From Gymnopilus junonius (Eukaryota > Basidiomycota > Agaricomycetes > Agaricales > Galerinaceae): DNA of 10,863 bases. The notes beneath the pieces are model-generated. The model searched no databases and had not been told where the DNA came from. It worked only from the letters and a program-made list of their open reading frames with translations. Made by a program: the position numbers and the translations under genes. This document shows positions 1 through 7,023 of this stretch, in pieces. Numbering within the stretch: position 1 is the first letter of the stretch; every line of letters starts with the position of its first letter. The DNA is taken from assembly GCA_015501075.1 (NCBI GenBank), contig JADNYJ010000873.1, positions 1 through 10,863 of the forward strand, given 5' to 3'.

Positions 1-186
1 AGTCACTCTTAGGGTTGCCGAAGTTCAGTTCCGAACTGACAGTTCGAACCCGAACCGGCCGAACCGGACCGACGGTTCAGGTTCAGTTCCGGTTCAGTTC
101 TGCTCTGGGTTGACCAGGTTCGGTTCTCAGTTCGAAATTTGGGCAAATCTGCGAACCGGGTTCGAACCGGGTTCGAACTGAACTTT
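1..186. repeat. GGTTCGAACC-rich subterminal repeat array (hAT-like element end)
   Basis: The first 186 bases are built almost entirely from variants of GGTTC/GAACC, including palindromic GGTTCGAACC units near 150-180, and then give way abruptly to AT-rich sequence (GCATAATTTTC). This resembles the subterminal motif arrays of hAT elements, where transposase binds reiterated short sites, and it parallels the AACTGG array of the MITE at 5140-5732. A possible element tip is TAGGGTTGCCGAAG starting near base 10, but the matching opposite end and target duplication are not in the window. The repeat content is seen directly; the hAT assignment is inference. Confidence 0.5.
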
Positions 187-379
187 TAAGCATAATTTTC
201 TCAATTTTTTTCACATAGAAATGAGAGGCGGGAGGGGGAAATATCGAGTTTTGCGCAACTTGATGGGGGGCTTAGATTTAAGTCGGAGCTTGAATCTAAT
301 TACAGCCACCCGCGGAAAAGGAATCAACGAAAAAAAATAGGATTTGATCTGCTTACTCTGCCGCTCCTCGCTGCTCGCT

Positions 380-745
380 ATGGACCCCGATGCCCCAGCT
401 CTCAACACTGACGGTACTCTGAAGGACGCCAGTGAAATCCAGTGGTTCAACTCGCCGAGTGATGAGCACCGCACCATCAACCTCAAGGACTCGGATGCGC
501 AGAAGAAGCACAAACGTGCCGACAGCTCAGCTCACGGGTCTGACACTGACAGCGAAGATGGATTACTGAGGTCCATGTTAACAGGACTTAAAGGTAAAAG
601 CCCCGCTCAGCAAGTTGGTGGGAAGCACACCCGACTCCTCTCCGACAAGGCCAAGGCTGCAACTTCACAGCTTACGGCCAAGGAGCGCAGCTCAGCAGTG
701 TCGTCAAACCCTGGAGTGTCGAGCAAGATGATGCGATCTTTATGA
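380..745 (+). pseudogene. N-terminal fragment of a probable transposon-encoded ORF
   Basis: The reading frame opens from the ATG at 380 (an upstream in-frame ATG lies at 344). It begins MDPDAPALNTDGTLKDASEI and continues with an acidic WFNSPSDE stretch and a Ser/Asp/Lys-rich low-complexity segment. I recall similar 'DG.(L/P)KDASEI.(W/F)' N-termini in basidiomycete element-type hypothetical proteins, but I cannot name a domain. Its position about 370 bp inside a repeat-rich end fits the start of a hAT-type gene. The genuine part appears to stop near 690-700: beyond that the frame runs antisense through a GTPase relic to the stop at 743-745. It is therefore a truncated N-terminus of about 105 residues with a junk tail. 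No zinc finger or catalytic domain is present. Confidence 0.4.
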
Positions 746-1182
746 ACTGGATGGTTTGTTATCCTGATGGCATTTGCTTCCTGTGTATGGCCTTCCAATC
801 CAGATCCTGCTCTGCATTCTCGTTGTCCTGTTAAAATGTCTATAATCTTTCGCCACATTAAATAAACGATGATGGCTCTGCAGAAAAACTGAAACATACC
901 CTGCTTTTTCCACTCCCAGTTGACCCCATAATTCTGGATGAAGAGTAATTGAGAGGATATCATTGAGTGAGGAAAGTCTTATGCAATAACCATATCATTT
1001 TGCCTGAGCTCCTTTGATCCATTGACAGGTATGTGCAAGTAGGCATTGGCTAAGCGATGACTCCCTTCTGACTGAGATCCCTGAATAACTTCCTTTGCAA
1101 TATTCATGGTTTCGTTGGGCGTATATTCTGCGAACTGGAGTATGAGGGAATGAAAACCGAGCACAGAAAGATTAGCCCTCAA
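700..1182 (-). pseudogene. Relic of a P-loop GTPase (basidiomycete AIG1/MMR_HSR1-like), copy 1
   Basis: Read leftward. An upstream exon ends ...SKELRQNDMVIA at 983. A 34-nt exon at 933-900 encodes IMGSTGSGKSR, a canonical G1/P-loop. An exon from 846 encodes IIDILTGQREC, a switch-I-like GHTQE and RIILLDTPGFDDT, the G3 motif. The intron at 847-899 (53 nt) has a good GTATGT donor, a TTAAT branch-like site and an AAAG acceptor. The intron at 934-982 (49 nt) joins in frame to the P-loop exon but starts AT instead of GT. Similarity ends just after DTPGFDDT at about 700, where the sequence becomes the antisense of the plus-strand element ORF, so the G4 (base-specificity) and G5 regions are absent. 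The 5' start is uncertain: sequence from TTCGCAGAATAT (after a CTCCAG acceptor) reads as coding, and an earlier exon may begin at 1445. Family members hydrolyse GTP; function here is almost certainly lost. Paralogue of the relic at 5882-6845. Confidence 0.75.
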
Positions 1183-1344
1183 CTACACACATAGTACAAT
1201 GCACGCTCGAGTGATCGACAGCCTATCCAAACTTAAAAAACCATGCTGCAGGAGATTCCAGGTGATCCTGCGGATTGATTTCGATAAATAATGTGATACC
1301 ATAGGAGTGCATTTAGAATAATAATCACCCAAAAAACTGAGCTG

Positions 1345-1445
1345 GAAACGAGGTTAGCGGTTGAAGCTTCCTTCAGTGGCACGTTGTCGGCTTGTGTCCC
1401 CCTTGAGGCTTTGAATTTTGTTAGAAGGCCGTCAGCTGAAGCCAT
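1345..1445 (-). other. Possible 5' exon of GTPase copy 1
   Basis: From an ATG at 1445 the minus strand reads MASADGLLTKFKASRGTQAD and on to a Ser-rich stretch near 1345. It lies upstream of the GTPase relic on the same strand and could be its N-terminal exon. No convincing splice donor decides its end: GTTTCC near 1347 is weak and GTATCA further on would give a very short intron. I do not recognise the sequence. Confidence 0.2.
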
Positions 1446-1823
1446 TTAACTCTAAAGATTCACCCACCAAAGATAAGTCATGGAGAGTAGCAAGCACATA
1501 AAAAGCGAGTTGAGAACCATGATCTTCTGTTTAGAAGATGATTGCTGGCAATCACCCGGCTGCCTTGGTAGTAAGAGCTAAAATTAGACAGTCATGTGGC
1601 CTATCAAGCGGAACTTTTAAGCCAGTGTCCGACCTGTATATGAGATGAATGTGTCGATAGACAGGTTACAGCTTGCTGCCTTCATAGACAGATCGGCTTC
1701 CGGTCTAAGGAACTTTGGGCAAGGTGTTGAAAGCAAAGAAAGAAAGAAATATTTCCGTTTGACCTCTGTCCAACTAGGAGGCAAACGGATAGGGCTAAAT
1801 AATACAAAGTAGTCCATTATATA
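1446..1823. other. Intergenic stretch, no recognised gene
   Basis: Between the possible GTPase exon and the Tc1/mariner element both strands hold only short open frames with no recognisable motif, including a 57-codon plus-strand frame that starts around 1646. The TA at 1822-1823 is the left target-site duplication of the Tc1 element. Confidence 0.4.
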
Positions 1824-2012
1824 CAGTGAGGGACAAAACTGTTCCAATGTTTTAAGCATCTACAATAAAACAGGAATAACTTGGGAACTAAGAAAGGTGG
1901 AATCTTGAAATTTTAAACCTAGGTAGCCCTGGATATCATCTATCCAAACATATACAAATCAGTTTGTAATCATGTTTTTTCCCACACTACAAATCATTTA
2001 AAATAATAAGTA
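1824..2012 (+). repeat. Left terminal inverted repeat of Tc1 element
   Basis: This 189-bp arm pairs with 4166-4355 on the opposite strand. The differences seen are G/A at the seventh base, T/A in CAG(T)TTG versus CAG(T)ATG, and a one-base length change in a T run. CAGTGAGGGACAAAA is a Tc1-type terminus. Confidence 0.9.
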
Positions 2013-2034
2013 CATTGGAATGGTTTTGTCCCTC
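2011..2034 (+). repeat. Inner inverted end motif, left
   Basis: TACATTGGAATGGTTTTGTC followed by CCTC is the reverse complement, with two mismatches, of 3195-3218, and it is also an inverted version of the outer tip at 1824-1849. It sits at the inner boundary of the left arm. It may be the tip of a nested short-ended Tc1 element with a TA duplication, or an internal transposase-binding repeat. Confidence 0.75.
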
Positions 2035-2061
2035 TTGAAAATTATATACTATTTAGGGTAT

Positions 2062-3067
2062 TTAGTACTTGGTATAGCCTCCCTTGGCCTTTGCAACAGC
2101 TGCAACCCTCCTTGGCATACTTTCTATCAAATTCTGACATACAGAAGCTGGAATTTCATTCCACACCTTCTGTGTCCTCTCCCAAAGTTCTGCTATCTAG
2201 AAGGCTGGGTTTCATCTCTGCAAGCCTAGCCTTGAGGTAAACCCAAAGGTGTTCAATTGGGTTGAGGTCTGCTGATTGAGGTGGCCATATCATACTTCCA
2301 AACCACTGTCTTCTAGCCACTTCATTGCCTTTTTACTCTTGTGCTTGGGGTCATTGTCTTGCTGAAAAATGACATCTTCAGGTTTCTTGTTGAAATATTC
2401 CAGGCTTTGCTGGAGTTCCTCTTCCAAAATAGACACATAAAGGTCAGCATCCATCCTCCCATCAATCTTGGTGCCATATCCAACTCCTTCCAAAATATAC
2501 AGCCCCAAAACATCAAGTTTCCTCCTGCAAACTTTACTGTGCCTTCCACCAGCCTATCAGAAAGTGCTTCTCCTGGCATTTTCCACACCCATTTCCTCCC
2601 ATCTGACCCAAATGATTGACTTTGGTCTCACTGTGTAAACCACCCTCTTCCAGTCCTCAACAGTCCAGTGGAGGTGAGCCATTGCAAAGTCCATATGTTC
2701 CCTTCTATGCGTTTGGAGAGAAAGGCCTTTTTTTCTTGACAACAGCCTTTAATCCTGTGTCCGAAGTGCCCTGCAGACTGTCTTTGATGAGAGAGGCTCA
2801 TTGGTAATGTCTTTCAAGGTTTTGGCAACCTCAACAGCATTTTCAGCCTTGCGAGAAGTGATAAGGATAGAGCATATTGGACATTGGATGGTGAAAGTTT
2901 CTTTGGATGGCCACCAGTGGACTTGGCAAGATCAGACAGTATTTGGTGTGAATCCTGGATATAGAAGTCATAGAAACACCAGTGGTTGCTTCAATTTGGT
3001 GAGCAGAATGTCCTTGATTAAGAAGATGAATAATGTGGGTGCATTGGGCAACAGTAAGTCAGTGCAT
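2062..3067 (-). pseudogene. Tc1-family DDE transposase, multiply frameshifted
   Basis: Read leftward from an ATG at 3067 to a TAA at 2062-2064 (about 335 codons, normal for Tc1). In order, and scattered over all three frames: a helix-turn-helix block (TVAQCTHIIHLLNQGHSAHQ, then IEATTGVSMTSISRIH) near 2950-3055; KSTGGHPKKLSP; GLKAVVKKKRPFLSKR; AHLHWTVEDWKRVV; SETKVNHLGSDGRKWVWKMP; GGNLMFWGC; GVGYGTKIDGRMDADLYVSI; QQDNDPKHKSKKAMKW with the second catalytic Asp near 2345-2360; PPQSADLNPIEHLW with the third acidic residue near 2243-2273; and a C-terminal KGGYTKY-like end. The usual WSDETK block with the first catalytic Asp reads HSETK next to a frameshift, so that Asp is not preserved. At least four frame changes and a stop two codons after the putative start make it inactive. 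Confidence 0.9.
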
Positions 3068-3194
3068 GGTGAAATAATGAGTGGGGGGAAGTTATGAGCA
3101 ATGTACAAGAGTATATATACTCTTTGCAATTCACTCACATGATTTTATTTGCTGTTATTTGTCTGTAATCAACAAAGTCAGGTGATTTGACTGA

Positions 3195-3218
3195 GAGGGA
3201 CAAAACTGTTCCAATGTA
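3195..3218 (-). repeat. Inner inverted end motif, right
   Basis: GAGGGACAAAACTGTTCCAA plus TGTA matches the inverted copy at 2011-2034 with two mismatches. It is followed by CTTAT, the first bases expected of the right arm, before the arm is broken by the insertion at 3224. Confidence 0.75.
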
Positions 3219-3223
3219 CTTAT

Positions 3224-4165
3224 GCCGAGGGATTTACGAGGGCTTGGGCAGGTGCCGAGCATGCCGAGAGTCACGTGCTCGTGACCTGCAATCGAGGGCA
3301 GATGCGTCATGTTGAGCGCCTGGGTGTCCTCCAAAGTTGAGAGAACTTGCAGGCACGGCTTTCCCCAGCTCGATCGGGATGGACACCGAGGGCGGATTGA
3401 TGGGACTGATGCGCTGGGTGGCCCAAAAATAGCCCACTTCTCAGCCCATCACTTGGCAGCGGGATGCATCTTTGGCAGCCATCTTCGGTCTCATCTCGAG
3501 CTCTGTTCCCTCCCTCCCTCCCTTAAGCACATCTTATGTACCAAAATAATACACAGAAATGCAGAAACATGTACTAAATATGTTACAATGGGAATAGACA
3601 GTGGCAATGGCCTTTTCAATTGGGTACTGCTTCTGCAGACTGCAATTTGAGCTGGTTCAAGGCAATAAGTATTCCTTTTGGCAGACATAAGTTCAATAAG
3701 TAGCTTATCTGGAGGGATTTACAGTAAATCCAGCTCGCTTTACACTGGATTTACACAAAGTGAGCTGGTTCATTTCCGCTGTAAAGCCAGAGCCTCGGAG
3801 TGATGGGTGGCTCAAGCTCTCCTGAGCTTGCCGGTGTGAGCTCATGTACACTCTAGACACGTCTTTTCCATACTTTTGAACTTCAAAAAAATTTCTCTGC
3901 CTCCTGAAAAGAATGCTGAAATTTTGGTGATCTATTCTCTTTGACAAAAAATTTCCCTTGAGTCCCTACTGTACATGACTCTAAAAAAAGCCTTTGTAAT
4001 TGACTTCCTTTTTTTTTCCGCAAGCTCGGTTACCTTCATGTTGCAATCACATCATGCCTAGCCCAGAACTGGACGAGTTCTGATGTGTTCCGGGATGCCA
4101 TCCTCGGGTCTGTGCTAAAAATATCTGGCTTTACAGGCTTTACAGTAAATCTAACCAAATAACCC
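3224..4165. mobile_element. Insertion splitting the Tc1 right arm, hAT-like, probably non-autonomous
   Basis: The Tc1 right arm is colinear with the left arm except for these 942 bp. They are flanked by TACTTAT at 3217-3223 and 4166-4172, a 7-bp direct repeat, or a degenerate 8-bp one if the edge is placed differently. The right tip read inward is GGGTTATTTGGTTAGATTTA, preceded by TA, which resembles a hAT terminus; the left tip is GCCGAGGGATTTACGAGG, only weakly similar. Variants of GGCTTTACAG, GGATTTACA and the palindrome TTTACAGTAAA recur near 3712-3790 and 4128-4150, like subterminal hAT arrays. The left half (3224-3530) is GC-rich and the rest AT-rich, with a (CCCT)n tract near 3510. No transposase-like frame was recognised. 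The insertion is firm; the hAT assignment is inference. Confidence 0.65.
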
Positions 4166-4355
4166 TACTTATTATTTTAAATGATTTGTAGTGTGGGAAA
4201 AAAACATGATTACATACTGATTTGTATATGTTTGGATAGATGATATCCAGGGCTACCTAGGTTTAAAATTTCAAGATTCCACCTTTCTTAGTTCCCAAGT
4301 TATTCCTGTTTTATTGTAGATGCTTAAAACATTGGAACAGTTTTGTCCTTCACTG
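4166..4355 (-). repeat. Right terminal inverted repeat of Tc1 element (outer part)
   Basis: This 190-bp arm is the inverted copy of 1824-2012. It begins TACTTATTATTTTAAATG, directly after the foreign insertion, and ends GTCCTTCACTG at 4355 followed by the TA target duplication. Confidence 0.9.
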
Positions 4356-4357
4356 TA

Positions 4358-5131
4358 TGTAGACTATGAAACAAGTGAATGAAAAGAACAATAAAACTCG
4401 AAGAAGGCGGGAATGATGAACTGTGAAACAGAAATGTACTGCACTACTACCTAATCGAGGCATTGCACATGCTCGCACAGCCATCAAATATTCTAACACA
4501 AGGTCGAAATTTCGATGATGATAATGATGTGGAGAGACCGTCGCTGACCTTTTGAAAGAGTATATAAATATCTCATCTTTGACACATAGAGCGCAAAAAC
4601 AATATTTGGAGGGCCAATAATATTCATAATTGATTCATAAGTACTGAGCATTAAAGTTATATTCAGTCCAAATCAAGTTACGATGCTTTTACGTAAGTAA
4701 AACATTGTTCTTTTAGAGGATGTTCTTGTAACGCTCTGTGATCCCGCGGCATCTCAACATATCCACAATCAGAACAATGGTGTGCTTGTTCGGCTTGGTC
4801 CAGCTCTGCAGTCAAGCCGATGGCGTGCTTGTCTGGCTTTATCCAGCATATTCTTCTGCCATGTTGTCTTTTTCTTCAACAAACCATTGGTTCTTGTCAT
4901 GGTGGTATTCTGTGTTTGTTGTTAAATTTTACTGCTGTGAAACTTATTTTGTATATATAAATATTAATGGGCTTGTTTGGTGGAAATATGTTTTCGTAAG
5001 ATGGCTGTGAATGGAGCCCTAGTGCAAGGCAGTTATATTTAGATTCAGATTATTTTTAAATGCTGCATCTTGTCTGCTGATATAAGCGGTGTCCCTCCAC
5101 CACTTACATAATATAATAAGTTACAAGGGCC
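4358..5131. other. AT-rich intergenic region, no recognised gene
   Basis: No open frame here has a recognisable domain. The longest plus-strand frame (4738-5010) is hydrophobic and Trp/Cys-rich without family motifs. A near-duplicate pair of about 26 bp, each ending in TCCAGC (around 4781-4806 and 4823-4848), is visible. A TATA-like site at 4561 and an ATG with a nearby GTAAGT at 4683-4698 are noted separately as a weak gene candidate. Confidence 0.4.
4561..4570 (+). promoter_or_regulatory. TATA-box-like element
   Basis: TATATAAATA is an excellent match to a TATA box. It lies 122 bp upstream of an ATG at 4683 that is followed at once by a consensus GTAAGT donor. In AT-rich intergenic DNA such matches arise by chance, so promoter activity is only a possibility. 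Confidence 0.25.
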
Positions 5132-5740
5132 GCTGGACCTAGTGTTTGAAAGTCCAGTCCGGTCCAGTTTTTGGGTGCCCGAGGACCCTAACTGAGACTG
5201 AGACTGGTTAGGTAAAATTAGAAATGTCTAAATAACTGGACTGGACTGCAACTAACTGGTCTTGATCGGTCTTGTGCAGTTATTTGCAGTTGTATAACTG
5301 GTTTTAACCAGTTATCAACCAGTTATAACCAGTTTTTTTGGCATAAATAATTGTCTTGTTGTGTAAACTAAATTAATCACAATTTTTACAGTCAAAATAA
5401 GCCCAAGAACATCACAAATGGTTGAGAAATGATAAAATTAGAGCAGATTCAATGATTTTCGCGAGTATTGCTATAACTTTCTTAATTCTCAACCGAATTT
5501 TACGTTTTCTGGGTTTTTCAAAAGCTATAATATGTGGGTATAATCGTGCGGAATTTCAGAATTTTATCACCAGTTTAAGTGGTTACAAAAATTCTAAAAT
5601 CCGGACTAACTGCTAACTGGATGGACTGCAGTTTACAGTTACAATGGTTAGTATATTTTGTGGTTAGCATTGGTTAAAGTCTGGTTTGGTCTCAGTTAAT
5701 TTCCAGTTAATTAACTGGACTTCCAAACACTAGCTGGACC
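5132..5740. mobile_element. hAT-superfamily MITE with 8-bp target duplication
   Basis: The element itself is 5140-5732 (593 bp). Its left end TAGTGTTTGAAAGTCCAGT (5140-5158) and right end ACTGGACTTCCAAACACTA (5714-5732) are inverted repeats matching at 18 of 19 bases. Both sides carry the perfect 8-bp direct repeat GCTGGACC (5132-5139 and 5733-5740). An 8-bp duplication with TAGTG-type termini is diagnostic of hAT elements. Inside each end, AACTGG/CCAGTT is reiterated many times (densely at 5230-5335 and 5605-5715), consistent with subterminal transposase-binding sites, around an AT-rich core. No transposase gene is present, so the element would depend on a partner elsewhere. Confidence 0.88.
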
Positions 5741-5881
5741 CTTCAAGCTCTGGCACCTATTTATTTGATAGTTTTAGTACAGCTGTACCATTGTACCCTG
5801 AATCTCTTATCTTATGTATATACACGAACTATTATATCAATATCTGCATCAAAGGACTTGACAATACTGTCATGAAAACCT

Positions 5882-6845
5882 TTATTCTAATGCATTCGGG
5901 TGGGTGTAGATGATTGCATGTATATGTATATGGCTTTTTCTTCTATATCTGGAGTTTAACAATCAGTAGAGAATTTGATGAGTAAATGCGAAAGTATTAC
6001 GTTTCGAAAAGCCAATTTGCGATTATGCGAAGGGTATCAAGGTCGTGTCGATCCCTGTGGTCGAAACCAGGCGTATCAATCAAACAATCCGGTCCCTGTA
6101 CTGAGCGTGGTTTTTTATCCTGAGAGCATGGATTTGAGAAGTGGGAGTTAAACGTCCGTTTTCACGCTCAAGTCGCCCGCAGATCAACTTGTCTATGAGC
6201 TTTATCAACCGATATTAGAATAGAAGGTTTGGCAAGCAACTGATAGGACAAAGGACGAACGTGGGTCTTCCCTGTCCCCGTCGGCCCTATAAGACTTGAT
6301 TCTTAGTCAGTGGTGATTTACCAGTCGCCGAGAAACGCGTTCAACATAATAATGAGGTCATCCTTCTTGAATTCGTTGATCCCCTTGATTTCCTTGTAAA
6401 CTAGCCCTGCATGATCTCCTGCGGACATTATACCGTAGATGAGGGAGGAAGAGGCTGATTGCACGTGGAAGCGAGGAGGAAAGACTTGACGCCTACCTGC
6501 ATGAAGTATGTCTGCCAATATATATCGATCCTCAAAACGTCAGGCAGGCCACGCCTTATTTCAAACATGAGGCATTAACACTGGCTTGTGGCTGTATGTC
6601 AATCGGGTGCTCCGACTGCTGATGTCGCCTCATCGGATTACCGACCTGGCGAGGCTCTGTATTTTTCCAAGTTTACCTCTGCTGATGCAGTCACATCGCC
6701 CGTCGGCCTGGACAGAATATTTTTTCGAGAGCTATCTACAGTGGACGTGACATATGAAGGAAAGACCAATAAGCTTTACTTACCTTTTGTTTGCTCCTTC
6801 ACCTGAGCCCCACTCGTGAATTAACCTGACATATTCTATGCCCAT
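5882..6845 (-). pseudogene. Relic of a P-loop GTPase (basidiomycete AIG1/MMR_HSR1-like), copy 2
   Basis: Proposed exons, leftward: 6845-6784 (MGIEYVRLIHEWGSGEGANK); 6731 or 6707 to 6677 (RPTGDVTASAE); 6530-6497 (DRYILADILHAG); 6418-6346 (DHAGLVYKEIKGINEFKKDD then LII); 6294-6261, a 34-nt exon with the P-loop LIGPTGTGKTH; 6199-6001 (LIDKLICGRLERENGRL, then HALRIKNHAQYRDRIV and LIDTPGFDH, the G3 motif); and 5948-5882 (ending IHAIIYTHPNALE). Introns at 6295-6345 (51 nt, CACTGACTAAG branch) and 6200-6260 (61 nt) have exactly the phases and positions of those in copy 1. One base appears deleted between DRIV and LIDTPG (about 6080-6084), which shifts the frame. Coding similarity ends at a TAA (5882-5884) before the G4 motif, so the 3' half is missing. 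Exon boundaries upstream of 6418 are less certain. It starts 178 bp after the CM1 gene stop, on the same strand. Function is probably lost. Confidence 0.72.
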
Positions 6846-7023
6846 GAGGTAACTATTATACAACTTGTAAACGGTAAACAGAAAAAAATGACGAACAAAA
6901 TGACAAAGGAAAAAAAGGAATACAGTTCAAATGAAGGTAGACTAACGCGTCAGAGCAGAGTTGAAAACACCCGTCGGACCCAGAGATCAAAGAAAAGAGA
7001 AAGGCAAGTCAGGAGGATCTTGG

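Larger units (their letters stand above)
1824..4355. mobile_element. Tc1/mariner element with long inverted repeats, decayed and interrupted
   Basis: The element starts CAGTGAGGGACAAAAC at 1824 and ends GTTTTGTCCTTCACTG at 4355, flanked by TA at 1822-1823 and 4356-4357, the invariant target duplication of the IS630/Tc1/mariner superfamily. Its arms (1824-2012 and 4166-4355) are inverted copies with only about three differences. Inside lies a minus-strand Tc1 transposase pseudogene (2062-3067). The right arm is interrupted by a foreign 942-bp insertion at 3224-4165; removing it would leave about 1.59 kb, a normal Tc1 length. An additional inverted pair at the inner boundary of the arms (2011-2034 and 3195-3218) repeats the same GAGGGACAAAAC end motif in the opposite sense. 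The element is therefore either one with arms that are themselves end-symmetric, or a short-ended Tc1 copy nested in a related palindromic MITE. Confidence 0.92.

Noticed and set aside
2341..2619. 92-codon plus-strand frame inside the Tc1 element
   Set aside because: Antisense of the conserved transposase catalytic region, which is recognisable on the other strand.
3706..4128. TATCTGG direct repeats (3706-3712 and 4122-4128) as a target-site duplication
   Set aside because: The sequences just inside the two copies are not inverted repeats of each other, so the 7-bp match is probably chance.
4738..5010. 90-codon hydrophobic plus-strand frame
   Set aside because: No family motif, AT-driven composition and no supporting start context; kept only as part of the gap description.
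5422..5616. 64-codon plus-strand frame within the MITE core
   Set aside because: Lies wholly inside a non-autonomous element, with no transposase motif and AT-driven composition.
6295..6321. 27-nt intron (GTAAATC...CAAG) joining the end of the GDW frame to the P-loop exon
   Set aside because: Too short for a fungal intron. The 51-nt intron 6295-6345 uses the same acceptor and matches the phase and position of the paralogous copy.
6318..6518. Independent 66-codon minus-strand gene ending in FLGDW
   Set aside because: The NEFKKDDLII segment aligns with the exon before the P-loop in GTPase copy 1; the LNAFLGDW tail and the start of this frame are intronic.
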